DNA of 64,000 bases from the NCBI RefSeq assembly GCF_900128525.1, contig NZ_FQTQ01000206.1, positions 62,001-126,000 of the forward strand, in the 5' to 3' direction. The translations under genes were made by a program, and so were the position numbers. The notes under the pieces are model-generated. The model saw only the letters and a program-made list of their open reading frames with translations. It was not told the DNA's origin and searched no databases. The number at the start of each line of letters is the position of its first letter. The stretch's first letter is position 1. The DNA comes from a methanotrophic endosymbiont of Bathymodiolus puteoserpentis (Logatchev) (GTDB taxonomy: Bacteria; Pseudomonadota; Gammaproteobacteria; Methylococcales; Methylomonadaceae). Positions 1-9,789 of the stretch are shown here, in pieces.

Positions 1-172
1 TGCATTGTTGTATAGTTTAGTGCAAACCGCTGTTGCTAATAACTTAGAGCCTTTTGCTTATATCAAATATCTGCTGACTGAATTGCCTAAACTGGGGCGA
101 CATTATGAACCAGAAGCATTAGATCAGTTTTTACCCTGGGTAATGACTGAAAAAATTCCGCCTTTAAAGTAA
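1..172 (+). CDS. IS66 family transposase, C-terminal end (partial at window edge)
   Basis: The reading frame is open from base 2 and gives ALLYSLVQTAVANNLEPFAY, then a TELPKLGRHYEPEALDQFLP segment and a stop at 170-172. The LYSLV-A-NNLEP-AY and LTELP---LPW patterns are those of the C-terminal tail of IS66 TnpC transposases. Only about 56 residues are in the window, so nothing can be said of the catalytic DDE core. The stop codon lies inside the 50-bp end repeat shared with 1757-1806. Confidence 0.75.
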   Translation, partial: ALLYSLVQTAVANNLEPFAYIKYLLTELPKLGRHYEPEALDQFLPWVMTEKIPPLK

Positions 173-214
173 ATGGAATGGTTTGGCTAGGTGGGTTTAA
201 TTGACGGTTACTTA
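165..214 (+). repeat. IS66 right end, copy 1 (50-bp direct repeat)
   Basis: This 50-bp segment begins TAAAGTAAATGGAATGG and ends GACGGTTACTTA. It is identical to 1757-1806 in the same orientation. Homology stops abruptly on both sides of both copies. Confidence 0.85.
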
Positions 215-293
215 TAAACTGTATTCAAGCAGCGAAAACAGGCGCATAGCAAGCAAGTTACAAAACTGTTTCCACTGATGTTAGCAAAACACT

Positions 294-1010
294 TTAATAT
301 TCCACATCGTAGTAGATATTTTGTACATCATCCAAATCGTTAAGCATATCTAAAAATTTTTCAAACATTTCTAAATCTTCGCCGCTGATAGGTTTTGTGA
401 TTTGTGGTAAAAATTGAACCTCATCTATTTCAAAGTCAATTTCTCCCAAAGTGTCAATTAGCGCTTGTTTCGCTTTAAAATATTCAGCTTGAGGTGCGAA
501 TACAGTAATTTTTCCACCTTCACTTTCAATGTCAGAAACATCAATATCAGCCATTAGTAATGCCTCGAGAATGGCCTCTTCATCATCATGTGTAAATGAG
601 AAAATGGCCGAATGGTCAAACATATGGCTAGCAACGCCTTGAGTACCAATTTTACATTTTGATTTAGTAAAACACTGGCGCACATCCCCAAAAGTACGAT
701 TAGGGTTGTCAGTCAGACATTCGATAATGACCATACTATTACCAGGACCAAAACCTTCATAGCGAGCAGGAGCATAATCTTCTCCACCGCCACCTTTAGC
801 TTTGTCTATCGCTTTCTCAATAACATGGCTAGGTACTTGATCTTTTTTAGCACGCTCAATCAAGCCGCGTAATGCTAAGTTGCCATCCGGATCAAATCCG
901 CCAGATTTGGCGCAAACATAAATTTCACGGCCATATTTACTATAGACTTTTGCTTTGGCATCTGATGTCTTTGCCATAGATTCTTTACGGTTTGCGTAGG
1001 CTCTACCCAT
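294..1010 (-). CDS. yeeN: YebC/PmpR family protein, YeeN-type
   Basis: This 238-residue protein belongs to the YebC/PmpR family (TACO1-like). The family was described as transcriptional regulators and more recently linked to relief of ribosome stalling on proline-rich stretches. The start [20 protein letters not shown], the GREIYVCAK block and the [14 protein letters not shown] signature match the YeeN branch (E. coli YeeN is also 238 residues) better than canonical YebC. The gene looks complete and has no operon partner. It lies between a full IS66 right end (165-214) and a solo copy of that end (1757-1806), so it may be cargo of an IS66-derived unit. Family assignment is firm; the exact cellular role is not. 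Confidence 0.88.
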   Translation of the reverse strand: MGRAYANRKESMAKTSDAKAKVYSKYGREIYVCAKSGGFDPDGNLALRGLIERAKKDQVPSHVIEKAIDKAKGGGGEDYAPARYEGFGPGNSMVIIECLTDNPNRTFGDVRQCFTKSKCKIGTQGVASHMFDHSAIFSFTHDDEEAILEALLMADIDVSDIESEGGKITVFAPQAEYFKAKQALIDTLGEIDFEIDEVQFLPQITKPISGEDLEMFEKFLDMLNDLDDVQNIYYDVEY

Positions 1011-1143
1011 GAGTTTGTTTCTCCACTAATGATGATGGTGTAATTCGATGAATTTTACAGGGAAATATTTTTTGATAAAATTATTAAAAATGACAGTTAA
1101 GGAATTCTAGTTTTTTGAGCAAAAAAAATGATAGGTACAAAAA

Positions 1144-1163
1144 AAGCCAGTCCATGCTGGCTT
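1144..1163. terminator. Bidirectional intrinsic terminator-like hairpin
   Basis: AAGCCAG and CTGGCTT arms flank a 6-nt loop, with an A-run on the left and TTTATTTTA on the right. It could therefore terminate in either direction. No intact gene reads into it from either side, so it may be left over from an earlier arrangement. Confidence 0.6.
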
Positions 1164-1432
1164 TATTTTAATAACTTCTAACGGGTGAGAGCCGTAATCA
1201 TAAAGCCTTATTTAACAGGTCTTGTGATTATTGTAATTACTGAAAAAGTTATTACATTACTTTCAATGTGCTTATATTAATGCAGGCACTAAAAAAATCC
1301 CCCCCCAGCCCAAATAATTGCACTGTCGTCGGGTGATTATACGAATTTAACGATCATTAATCCACATAAAAAGCTTTACTACCTATTTTGCACTTCGCAT
1401 GTTGCTACACTACGGTTTGACATTAATAATTA

Positions 1433-1630
1433 GTGGAGCGGAGGTATGAATTAAATCCTCCTAAATTATTAAACAATACTAATTGGCAGCTACGTTTGCA
1501 TGTGGAAGGTGAGTTACTGGGTAAAATCCGATTGAGTGTGAATAAAGGCCCGACTTTTGGTTATGACCGATTTAAAAAAGAGATTGAAAAATTAATGGGC
1601 AGAAGGCTGAAAACCAAGAAAGTTGGGTGA
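1433..1630 (+). pseudogene. C-terminal fragment of a REP-associated (Y1/HUH-type) transposase
   Basis: The 65-residue frame has a GTG start. Its second half (IRLSVNKGPTFGYDRFKKEI followed by EKLMGRRLK) resembles the C-terminal tail of long REP-associated tyrosine transposases, where a NKG-x-LG-x-x-RF-x-EIE-x-x-x-GRR pattern follows the catalytic domain. The HUH motif and catalytic tyrosine are absent and stops lie immediately upstream in frame, so this is a remnant rather than a functional gene. It lies between yeeN and the solo IS66 end. Assignment is by motif memory and moderately sure. Confidence 0.5.
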
Positions 1631-1701
1631 CCTACTAGGTGATGAAAGAAAATAGATGATATTTAAAGTGCATCTGGCTCTAATTATTTCTAATAAGTAA
1701 A

Positions 1702-1720
1702 CCCCCAGCTTTGCTGGGGG
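1702..1720. terminator. GC-rich hairpin, terminator-like
   Basis: A perfect 8-bp stem (CCCCCAGC/GCTGGGGG) has a TTT loop. It lies 72 bp after the transposase remnant. The U-tract is poor on both strands, so termination efficiency is uncertain. Confidence 0.5.
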
Positions 1721-1756
1721 ACTCATAAAGTTTGACAATTACGGGAATCATCGTGA

Positions 1757-1806
1757 TAAAGTAAATGGAATGGTTTGGCTAGGTGGGTTTAATTGACGGT
1801 TACTTA
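1757..1806 (+). repeat. Solo IS66 right end (copy 2), truncating sucA
   Basis: This is identical to 165-214 over 50 bp, with no IS66 transposase sequence in front of it. Directly after it the sucA reading frame resumes mid-gene (LPPEFELHP). The repeat supplies the GTG and the first residues (MGLIDGYL) of the apparent truncated frame, which are IS-derived and not part of SucA. Confidence 0.85.
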
Positions 1807-2925
1807 CCTCCAGAATTTGAGCTGCATCCGCGCGTCTCTAAAATCATGGATAATCGACGTAAAATGGCAGCTGGAGCAACGCCTTTAGACTGGGGTTTTG
1901 CAGAGAATATGGCTTATGCTACTTTATTGATGGATAAGAAGAATGTACGTTTAGTCGGCCAGGATGTTGGCCGTGGTACTTTTTTTCATAGGCATATTAT
2001 TTTGCACAACCAAATCAATGGTGACTCCTATATCCCTATCAAGCATTTGGATATAGATCAAGGTCGGGTACAAGTTTTTGATTCTATTTTATCTGAAGCA
2101 GGTGTCTTAGGATTTGAATATGGTTATAGTTCAACCGTTCCTGAAACACTCGTCATCTGGGAAGCACAATTTGGTGATTTTGCCAATGGTGCTCAAGTCG
2201 TTATCGATCAATTTATTAGCTCAGGCGAAAGTAAATGGGGACGTTTATCTGGTTTAGTCATGCTTTTACCACATGGGCTTGAAGGCCAAGGACCAGAACA
2301 CTCATCAGCACGATTAGAACGATATTTACAACTAAGCGCCGATCAAAATATGCAAGTTTGCGTCCCTTCAACACCAGCACAAATTTTTCACTTATTACGT
2401 AGGCAAGCATTACGCACTTATCGTAAACCACTTATCGTTATGTCGCCCAAAAGCTTATTACGCCATAAGCATGCAGTTTCCACCTTAGAAGACTTGGTTG
2501 ATGGGCACTTTAAGACAATTATTTCAGAAACAAATGTCTCAATCATTGCAGAAAAAGTAACTCGCTTAGTCTTATGTTCAGGCAAAGTTTATTATGATTT
2601 AATCGAAGCACGTGAACATAATAACCCTAATAATGTTGCTATTATTCGAATCGAACAACTTTACCCATTCCCAACGGCTAACTTTCAAGCAGAGTTTACA
2701 AAATATCCCAATCTCACGACTTTAGTTTGGTGTCAGGAAGAGGCTCAAAATCAAGGTGCTTGGTATCAATCGAGACATAATTTCACCCAATTTAAACCAG
2801 AACATATTGAGTTAACATACTGTGGTCGTCCTGCTTCATCTTCCCCTGCCGTTGGCAGTTTAGCCAAACATTTAGAACAACAAAAAGAAGTTGTAGAAAA
2901 AGCCTTATATGGCCACTCAGCCTAG
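1783..2925 (+). pseudogene. sucA: 2-oxoglutarate dehydrogenase E1 (SucA), C-terminal part only
   Basis: E1 of the 2-oxoglutarate dehydrogenase complex decarboxylates 2-oxoglutarate with thiamine diphosphate. The frame matches the C-terminal part of SucA: PPEFELHPRV, then RRKMAAG and PLDWGFAENMAYATLL at the start of the transketolase-like pyrimidine domain, the GQDVGRGTFFHRH segment, LPHGLEGQGPEHSSARLER, and the OxoGdeHyase C-terminal region. Full SucA is about 930-940 residues; only about 372 genuine residues remain, so the N-terminal and ThDP-binding parts are missing. The cut falls exactly at the solo IS66 end, so native sequence starts at about 1807. sucB follows after a few bases. This copy should be inactive as E1. 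Confidence 0.88.
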
Positions 2926-2934
2926 GAAAATAAT

Positions 2935-4176
2935 ATGAGCATAGAAATACGCGTTCCTACTTTACCTGAATCTGTTGCTGATGCGACTCTCATCAGTTGG
3001 CATAAAGCAGTAGGAGATTTTATTCAAAAAGATGAAAACCTCGTTGACTTGGAAACTGATAAAGTAGTACTCGAAGTCCCCGCCCCTGAATCTGGCATAC
3101 TAACTGAAATTATTAGCCAAGATGGCAGCACAGTAACGAGTGGCGACTTGCTGGCTATATTTACTGTGCAAGCAAGCCCAAGTACTAATAGCACTGAAAA
3201 AAGCCCCCCCACACAACAAGAACCTACTCACGTTAACGCAGAAATCCCACTAAGTCCTGCGGTAAGACGTATCATTTTTGAAAACAACCTTGACCCAAGT
3301 CTTATCAAAGGCACCGGTAAAGGTGGGCGAATTACAAAAGCGGATGTTCAAGATTATTTAGCTAATAACACTCAAGAGTCAACACCGTCAGTAACAGTAG
3401 ATATGCCCAAAGCAGTCATTACTCAACCGGCAGTTTCCACTAAAGAGGAAGGTAGAGCTGTTAGTAACAATAGCCCTCGCCCCGAGCAACGCGTACCAAT
3501 GACACGGTTACGTGCCAAAGTAGCTGAGCGTTTATTACAGGCACAACAAAACGCTGCCATGCTGACGACGTTTAACGAAGTCAATATGCAAAATGTCATA
3601 GACTTACGTAAACAATATCAGGATCGATTTACTGCAAAACACAATGTTAAATTAGGCTTTATGTCTTTTTTTATCAAAGCCTCAATAGAAGCACTTAAAC
3701 ACTTCCCTGCCATCAATGCCTCTATCGATGGTGAAGATATTATTTATCATGGCTATTACGATGTCGGCATTGCTGTTGCTTCACCACGCGGTTTAATTGT
3801 CCCTGTTTTACGTGATGCTGACCAACTCGACTTTGCCGGCATTGAAAAAAATATTGTTGATTTTAGTACCAAAGCTAAAGCTGGAACCCTGACTTATGAT
3901 GAATTAAATGGGGGGACTTTTACCATTACTAATGGTGGTATTTTCGGCTCCATGCTGTCTACTCCTATTCTTAACCCGCCGCAGTGCGCAATTTTAGGTA
4001 TGCATGCGATTACTGAGCGCGCTGTGGTAGAAAAAGGAGAAATTGTTATTCGCCCCATTATGTATTTAGCTCTCTCCTACGATCATCGCTTAGTCGATGG
4101 GCGTGATGCAGTACAATTTCTCGTGGCAATCAAGGAAGGCTTAGAATCCCCCGCGCATTTATTACTCAATATTTAA
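2935..4176 (+). CDS. sucB: Dihydrolipoyllysine-residue succinyltransferase (E2 of 2-oxoglutarate dehydrogenase)
   Basis: E2 transfers the succinyl group from E1 to CoA through a lipoyl arm. The 413-residue protein has one lipoyl domain (about 2-77, lipoylation site in [10 protein letters not shown]), a peripheral-subunit binding domain (about 108-145, LSPAVRRII and [13 protein letters not shown]) and the catalytic acyltransferase domain (about 190-413) with [13 protein letters not shown] containing the active-site His and Asp. Length and domain order are those of normal SucB. It begins 9 bp after the sucA remnant and is followed at 4190 by lpd, the usual sucAB-lpd order. The gene looks intact although its upstream partner is truncated and its downstream partner is altered. 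Confidence 0.93.
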   Translation: MSIEIRVPTLPESVADATLISWHKAVGDFIQKDENLVDLETDKVVLEVPAPESGILTEIISQDGSTVTSGDLLAIFTVQASPSTNSTEKSPPTQQEPTHVNAEIPLSPAVRRIIFENNLDPSLIKGTGKGGRITKADVQDYLANNTQESTPSVTVDMPKAVITQPAVSTKEEGRAVSNNSPRPEQRVPMTRLRAKVAERLLQAQQNAAMLTTFNEVNMQNVIDLRKQYQDRFTAKHNVKLGFMSFFIKASIEALKHFPAINASIDGEDIIYHGYYDVGIAVASPRGLIVPVLRDADQLDFAGIEKNIVDFSTKAKAGTLTYDELNGGTFTITNGGIFGSMLSTPILNPPQCAILGMHAITERAVVEKGEIVIRPIMYLALSYDHRLVDGRDAVQFLVAIKEGLESPAHLLLNI

Positions 4177-4189
4177 TGAGGATAGCCTT

Positions 4190-5629
4190 ATGTCAAATAC
4201 AAAAAATGATTATGATGTCATTGTTATAGGTGCGGGACCTGCGGGTTATGTTGCAGCAACCCGTGCGGTACAGTTAGGTTTAAAAACAGCGTGCATTGAT
4301 AACTTAGCTAATAAAAAAAAGCAGCATTGCTTAGGGGGTAACTATGTAAATAGCGGCTGTATTTCTGCCGTTGCCTTATTAGAATCTGCCAAATTATTTC
4401 ATAAACTAAATCATAATATTGCTGATCATGGTATTAGTGCAAGTAACATTCAAGCTGATATTCCACGCATGCAACAACGTAAAGAAGCCATTGTTAATGC
4501 TTTAAATCAGCAGATTGAAAAGATTTTTATCGACAATAAAGTAGAGTCTATTTATGCGCATGCGCAATTAATCAACCCGAATCGAGTAGAAATCACACCT
4601 ATTAACGGGGGTATACCTCAAGTTATTACAGCGAATAAAATAATTCTTGCCGCAGGTTCTAGCTCCACACAACTCAGTTTTGCACCAATAGATAATAAAT
4701 TAATTATTGACCATCAAAGCGCATTAAATTTATCAAGCATACCTAAAACGCTAGGCATTATCGGCGCAGGCGCCATAGGCATAGGCTTAGCTGGCATTTG
4801 GAATAAACTGGGGGCAAAAGTTATCCTATTTGAAGCCCAAGATTCCTTTATGAGCATGGCCGACCATGAAATAGCAGATGAAGCATTTAAACTTTATACT
4901 CAGCAGGGGCTAGATATACGCTTAGCTTCTCGCGTTATTTCCACGCGCATCATTGAACAAGAAGTCATTGTAGAATATGAAGACAAACAAGGCCGCCATC
5001 AGTGTTCCTTTGATAAGTTAGTTGTGGCTTCAGGGCGCAAACCGAATACAGAAATATTAATTGCCCCCTCAGCTGATTTATTGTTAGATGAAGAAGGTTT
5101 TGTGCTCGTTGATAACAATTGTTGTTCAACATTACCGGGAGTTTATGCCATAGGTGATTTAACTTTATCTGGCCCGATGTTAGCGCACAAAGGTATTGAA
5201 GAAGGGATTTTCGTCGCAGAGCATATTGCTGGCCAGCACTCCCCTATTAATTATCATACCATTCCAAATGTTATCTATACGGATCCTGAAATTGCTTGGG
5301 TAGGGCAATCAGAACAAGATTTACTTGCTATAGGTGAAAATATAAAAATCAGTAGCTTCCCTTTTAGTGCCACAAGCCGCGCACAAATTATGGGTCGTAC
5401 AGAGGGGATGGTAAAAGTCATTATGCACGCTGAAACTGAACTTATTTTAGGTGTACATATTATCGGCCATCTCGCTTCCGAACTGATTGCCGAAGCCGTG
5501 TTAGCAATGGAGTTCTCAGCCACAGCGGAAGATTTAGCACGCACTATACACGCACACCCAACTTTATCGGAAGCAATGCACGAAAGCGCCCTAGAATTAA
5601 ATGCTCGATCTTTACATCTAACTATTTAA
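4190..5629 (+). CDS. lpd: Dihydrolipoamide dehydrogenase (E3)-like flavoprotein with altered redox-active site
   Basis: This pyridine-nucleotide disulfide oxidoreductase of 479 residues has the FAD motif GAGPAGYVAA (about 14-23), the NAD motif GIIGAGAIGIGLAGIW (about 190), a second FAD motif GVYAIGDLT and the C-terminal HPTLSEAMHE with the catalytic His-Glu pair. By position it is the E3 of the sucAB operon. The oddity is the redox disulfide. Where E3 proteins carry GGTCLNVGCIPSKALL this protein has GGNYVNSGCISAVALL, so the first cysteine is Tyr52 and the conserved Lys is Val61; only Cys57 remains. Normal dithiol chemistry is not expected. It could be a decayed E3 or a paralogue with another role. 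Confidence 0.85.
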   Translation: MSNTKNDYDVIVIGAGPAGYVAATRAVQLGLKTACIDNLANKKKQHCLGGNYVNSGCISAVALLESAKLFHKLNHNIADHGISASNIQADIPRMQQRKEAIVNALNQQIEKIFIDNKVESIYAHAQLINPNRVEITPINGGIPQVITANKIILAAGSSSTQLSFAPIDNKLIIDHQSALNLSSIPKTLGIIGAGAIGIGLAGIWNKLGAKVILFEAQDSFMSMADHEIADEAFKLYTQQGLDIRLASRVISTRIIEQEVIVEYEDKQGRHQCSFDKLVVASGRKPNTEILIAPSADLLLDEEGFVLVDNNCCSTLPGVYAIGDLTLSGPMLAHKGIEEGIFVAEHIAGQHSPINYHTIPNVIYTDPEIAWVGQSEQDLLAIGENIKISSFPFSATSRAQIMGRTEGMVKVIMHAETELILGVHIIGHLASELIAEAVLAMEFSATAEDLARTIHAHPTLSEAMHESALELNARSLHLTI

Positions 5630-5647
5630 ACCACGTATTGCCAAGCT

Positions 5648-6430
5648 ATGAATAAAACCTCTACAGAAAGACCCGTACATCCTCTTAACCTTGGTAATAT
5701 AGCTACACCGTTTAAACTGCTATTTACTGGTTATTTATCGGCTGTTGCCATAGGGTACATTATGGCTCTTATTCAGATATTATTTACGCATGGTATGGCG
5801 GATGGCAAAATAGGCCTATCAATAGAAGATATTGTTTACAGCTATTATGGTAATCGTTCAGGTACCGTTTTAGAAAAAAAACTAAATGGCTCAATGAAAA
5901 TGAATGCCTCAGAGACTGACCGATTTAAAATTATCCAATGGGTACGTGATGATGCTCCAAAGGCAGAATTTGAACAAGAGATAAAACCTATTATCGAACA
6001 AGATTGCATTATGTGCCATAACGAACATGCAAGTTCTTTACCTAATTTCAAAGACTTTGCAGCTATCAAAAAACTAACGGTGCAGGATCATGGTATTTCA
6101 TATGCTTCTTTAACGCGTATATCGCATATCCATCTTTTTGGTATCAGTTTTATTTTTATGTTTGTAGGTGGAATTTTTGCTTTAACAACCATAAACCATC
6201 ATAAATCAATTAAATATGCAGCCATTATCATGCCATTCTTATTTTTACTGATGGATATTTCATCATGGTGGTTAACAAAGCTTAGTCCTCACTTTGCTTG
6301 GCTAGTCATTATAGGCGGAGCAGGATTAGGCATTTCATTTGCTTATATGTGGATGACATCAATATATCAAATGTGGTTTTTATCTAGAAAACTAGGCCAT
6401 AGCGACCGTAGAAATGCGATGTTTAGGTAA
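5648..6430 (+). CDS. Membrane protein with a single c-type heme motif (function unknown)
   Basis: The 260-residue protein has a first membrane segment at about 24-48, a soluble loop with one C120-I-M-C-H124 heme c motif, and three further membrane segments (about 157-180, 189-210, 216-245). A His-rich start to the second segment (RISHIHLFG) could also bind a cofactor. The CxxCH loop resembles a cytochrome c domain (DUF-type proteins found beside respiratory genes), suggesting membrane electron transfer, but I do not recognise a named family. It starts 18 bp after lpd and may be co-transcribed. Confidence 0.6.
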   Translation: MNKTSTERPVHPLNLGNIATPFKLLFTGYLSAVAIGYIMALIQILFTHGMADGKIGLSIEDIVYSYYGNRSGTVLEKKLNGSMKMNASETDRFKIIQWVRDDAPKAEFEQEIKPIIEQDCIMCHNEHASSLPNFKDFAAIKKLTVQDHGISYASLTRISHIHLFGISFIFMFVGGIFALTTINHHKSIKYAAIIMPFLFLLMDISSWWLTKLSPHFAWLVIIGGAGLGISFAYMWMTSIYQMWFLSRKLGHSDRRNAMFR

Positions 6431-6493
6431 TGAAAGGAAAGTAATCAAGACCTGCGCTAGGTAACACAATGCACAAACGATGCACTCTATTCC

Positions 6494-7003
6494 TTATATA
6501 CCTATTGCTAATAAAAGCCCCAAAGACCCTAAATAAGTTAATAGGAAATAAAGAATAGACAAGCTCGTACTTATTTGCCAACTAAATTCAAACAACTCTT
6601 TCAAAAGGTAAGCAATAATCGCTAGAGACCAAAAAACCAAAAAACCAGCAATATAAATAGGATAGGTTTCCACGGCTGAGCCTTTAGCAAAAATAAACCA
6701 AAAAGCTAAAGGCAGGCCTAAAACATAAATAAAATTTTCACAAACTAATATAGCCGTTAAAAATCGCTCAAAATTGTAAAACCCTTCATCTTTTTTAAGC
6801 ACAATAACAGACATAAAAATCAGCGTAATCAATATTTCAAGAAAAACCTGTAAAAAAGCTTCAATAGGATCACTGATATTCGCTTGAATAAATAAGCCAA
6901 ATAATAAGTATAAGCTTATGTTAATCCATAAAAACTTCCTATCAACTGGTAAATCATGTGGTTCACCTTTGAACCAACAAAGCTGTATATAATCTTTTAA
7001 CAT
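6494..7003 (-). CDS. Integral membrane protein of unknown function
   Basis: The 169-residue protein has a short soluble N-terminus (MLKDYIQLCWFKGEPHDLP) and about five hydrophobic segments (about 27-43, 48-68, 82-105, 115-135, 143-168). No catalytic motif is visible. It lies 38 bp downstream of ftsK on the same strand and could be its operon partner. Its family is not recognised. Confidence 0.55.
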   Translation of the reverse strand: MLKDYIQLCWFKGEPHDLPVDRKFLWINISLYLLFGLFIQANISDPIEAFLQVFLEILITLIFMSVIVLKKDEGFYNFERFLTAILVCENFIYVLGLPLAFWFIFAKGSAVETYPIYIAGFLVFWSLAIIAYLLKELFEFSWQISTSLSILYFLLTYLGSLGLLLAIGI

Positions 7004-7041
7004 ATGTTTTTATTCACTATTCTTTAAAAATTTAAAAATTA

Positions 7042-9741
7042 TTAATCTTTATTCAAAACCCTTCGGCTACCATTACCTTCAGGTTCACTGATAATATTTT
7101 CCTCTTCCATTTGATCAATCATTCTAGCTGCGCGATTATAACCCACTTTAAATCGCCGTTGTACACTAGAAATAGAAGCTTTCCCAGAATCCATAACAAA
7201 GCTTACAGCATCAGCATATAAAGCATCTACTTCATCACCTGCGGCCTCATGATTACTTGTGGTCTCTACGGATTCATCTTTAGTGATTTCATCCAGGTAG
7301 TTTGCCCCCCCCAAAGATTTCAAGAAATCAACCACAGCATGTACTTCATGATCATCAACAAAAGCCCCATGAGAACGAGTCGGTACACTGGTACCTGAGG
7401 GTAAATAAAGCATATCACCATTCCCTAGCAGAGCTTCTGCCCCTCCTTGATCTAAAATAGTACGCGAATCTATGCGTGATGAAACCTGAAATGAAATACG
7501 CGTCGGCACATTGGCTTTAATTAAACCGGTTAAGACATCAACGGAAGGGCGCTGAGTTGCTAAAATCAAATGAATTCCTGCCGCACGTGCTTTTTGAGCC
7601 AAGCGTGCAATTAATTCCTCAACTTTTTTACCGACGATCATCATCATATCCGCTAATTCGTCAATAATAATAACGATACTTGGCAGGGTTGATAGTACTG
7701 GGAAGGTTTGCCCTTCTTCCAAAGGGTCAACTAATTGATATAAAGGGTCACGAATCGTTTCCCCCTTTGCTGCCGCCTCTTCAATCTTCTGATTAAACCC
7801 AGCTAGATTCCTAACGCCTACTTTCGCCATTAATTTATACCGACGCTCCATTTCCGCTACCGCCCAGCGTAAAGCATTTTGCGCCTCTTTCATATCCGTT
7901 ACTACTGGCGTTAATAAATGTGGAATCCCCTCGTAAATAGACAGCTCTAACATCTTTGGGTCAACCATAATCATACGCACTTGCTCAGGCGTTGCCTTAA
8001 ATAACATGCTTAAGATCATTGTATTAATCGCCACCGATTTACCTGAGCCAGTCGTCCCAGCCACCAATAAATGCGGCATTTTCGCCAAATCAGCAACCAC
8101 AGCATCGCCTGAAACATCCTTACCTAAAGCCAGAGTTAAGGGGGATTTAGCCTGCTGAAATTCTTCTGAACTTAGGATTTCACGGAAAGAAACTAATTCT
8201 CTCTCTTGATTAGGGATTTCTAAGCCAATAAAAGGCGTACCTTCAATAATTTCTACGACCCGAACACTGGTTACAAGCATAGCGCGTGCTAAATCTTTTG
8301 CTAACCCGGTCACTCGACTCACTTTAATGCCCGGTGCTAAAGAAAGCTCAAAACGGGTAATAATAGGCCCTGGATAGGCACCAACGACTTCTACTGAAAT
8401 TTTATAGTCGAGTAGTACCCGCTCCACTGAGTCTGACATTTCTTCGAGTTCATCTTTTGTATAGGAATGAATAGATTGCTGATGTTCATCTAATAACTCA
8501 AGATCCGGTAAAATATATTGGGGCTTATTAAAATCAGGCTTGGCAGCATTATTGGCGAAACTAGCAATCAAGCGCGCAGCTTCTTGTTTAGCTAAAGTAT
8601 TTTTATTCTCTATACTCTCGGTTGCAAGATGTGTTGCAGTAGCCATAATTTCAGCAATAGAACGCTTTGGCTGCGCTTTAGTTATTTCATTTTCTATAGA
8701 CTCCACATCTTCAGCTAATGGTTTATCTGGTGTTTGATTCGCTGGCGTATATGTCGATAGGTTTGCCATAATTTCAGCGATTGAAGGGCTTAACTCTGGT
8801 TTATTATCATGAGCCATGTTCTCAGCTAAAGAAATATCCTCTTCTTGTTCCTCTTCTGTAGCTTCAGTGTTTTCAAGCCCCGACCTATCAAATAACGCTT
8901 CAGCATCAGCCATAGGGACATTAACCAGTGGAGCCATATCTGCAGCCTCGCCCTGCTTATCTTGGAAAAACGACTTCAAATCACTATCAAAGTCGATCAC
9001 TTCCGGAGTATCACTGAAATTAGTCGTTTCTCTTGCTTGCTTTTCAGTAGAAATTTTCGTCTCAGAATGAAGGTTGTCAGTTACAAGAGAGCTATCTACC
9101 TCTTTAACACTATCTTCCTGTTGATCCATTTGGTTTTTATTAGTCGCAGGATCAGCAGAATCCATAGCGATAGGGTTTTGCTGTTCTTCCGCTAGGGGAT
9201 CTTGGGAATGAACCGGTTCAAAATTGAACACACGTTCATTATTTAAATCTTCTGCTAGCATAGCCTCAGAAAAAACAGGTTCAACTATTTCACTGGCAGT
9301 GCTTTTTATTACCGGCTTAACACGAGAAAACTTCTCTTGCCCCCCCTTTGTCTTTTTGGTGCCCTTACTAGGTCTATCAACGTGGCGATTTGTTTTTTTG
9401 ACTTCTATACCGAACCAGCCTTGAACCGTTACATAAAGCCAATCTAAGCCCATTAAGGTATATTTACCAACCGCTTCAACACCTCTCAAACAAGAAATTC
9501 CAGCATATTTCTCCAGTGCTACCAGTACAGCAAAGACACTAACACAAGGAATCATTATTAAAGTAAGAACAGCAAAAATATCAGCAAGTTCTACCTCTTC
9601 AGCACTGCTACCTGCCGTTTGAACCAGTAAGACCAGCCCAACTAACACCAGCAATATAAGCCCAACGGCCATAATGCCACGCCAAGGCAATGTAGAAAAA
9701 AAGGAAAAGTAATTTTTAGGTGGAGTTATCTTTCTATTCAC
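7042..9741 (-). CDS. ftsK: DNA translocase FtsK
   Basis: FtsK pumps DNA at the division septum and activates XerCD recombination at dif. The 899-residue protein has two predicted membrane segments near the N-terminus (about 23-44 and 56-80), an acidic Gln/Glu-rich linker (about 110-400), the motor with Walker [14 protein letters not shown] (about 560) and a DELADMMM Walker B, and a C-terminal winged-helix gamma domain (about 839-899, [20 protein letters not shown]). Classical FtsK has four N-terminal membrane segments, so this N-terminus is shorter than usual. The GTG start is preceded in frame by a TGA, which rules out a longer start. Confidence 0.93.
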   Translation of the reverse strand: MNRKITPPKNYFSFFSTLPWRGIMAVGLILLVLVGLVLLVQTAGSSAEEVELADIFAVLTLIMIPCVSVFAVLVALEKYAGISCLRGVEAVGKYTLMGLDWLYVTVQGWFGIEVKKTNRHVDRPSKGTKKTKGGQEKFSRVKPVIKSTASEIVEPVFSEAMLAEDLNNERVFNFEPVHSQDPLAEEQQNPIAMDSADPATNKNQMDQQEDSVKEVDSSLVTDNLHSETKISTEKQARETTNFSDTPEVIDFDSDLKSFFQDKQGEAADMAPLVNVPMADAEALFDRSGLENTEATEEEQEEDISLAENMAHDNKPELSPSIAEIMANLSTYTPANQTPDKPLAEDVESIENEITKAQPKRSIAEIMATATHLATESIENKNTLAKQEAARLIASFANNAAKPDFNKPQYILPDLELLDEHQQSIHSYTKDELEEMSDSVERVLLDYKISVEVVGAYPGPIITRFELSLAPGIKVSRVTGLAKDLARAMLVTSVRVVEIIEGTPFIGLEIPNQERELVSFREILSSEEFQQAKSPLTLALGKDVSGDAVVADLAKMPHLLVAGTTGSGKSVAINTMILSMLFKATPEQVRMIMVDPKMLELSIYEGIPHLLTPVVTDMKEAQNALRWAVAEMERRYKLMAKVGVRNLAGFNQKIEEAAAKGETIRDPLYQLVDPLEEGQTFPVLSTLPSIVIIIDELADMMMIVGKKVEELIARLAQKARAAGIHLILATQRPSVDVLTGLIKANVPTRISFQVSSRIDSRTILDQGGAEALLGNGDMLYLPSGTSVPTRSHGAFVDDHEVHAVVDFLKSLGGANYLDEITKDESVETTSNHEAAGDEVDALYADAVSFVMDSGKASISSVQRRFKVGYNRAARMIDQMEEENIISEPEGNGSRRVLNKD

Positions 9742-9789
9742 TGAGAATCACTATAAATTGAATTAAAAGGGTGTAAGAGTTTATATAAT

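Larger units (their letters stand above)
1..214 (+). mobile_element. IS66-family element, right part only (continues left of window)
   Basis: This is the 3' part of an IS66 element: the end of its transposase gene plus the terminal end sequence. The last 50 bp (165-214) recur exactly at 1757-1806, which fixes the element boundary at about 214. The final bases read TTGACGGTTACTTA, which I take as the terminal repeat. The left end and target duplication lie outside the window. Confidence 0.75.

Noticed and set aside
1783-1806. GTG start of the truncated SucA as a genuine start
   Set aside because: These 24 bases are part of the IS66 end repeat, so the first eight residues are foreign.
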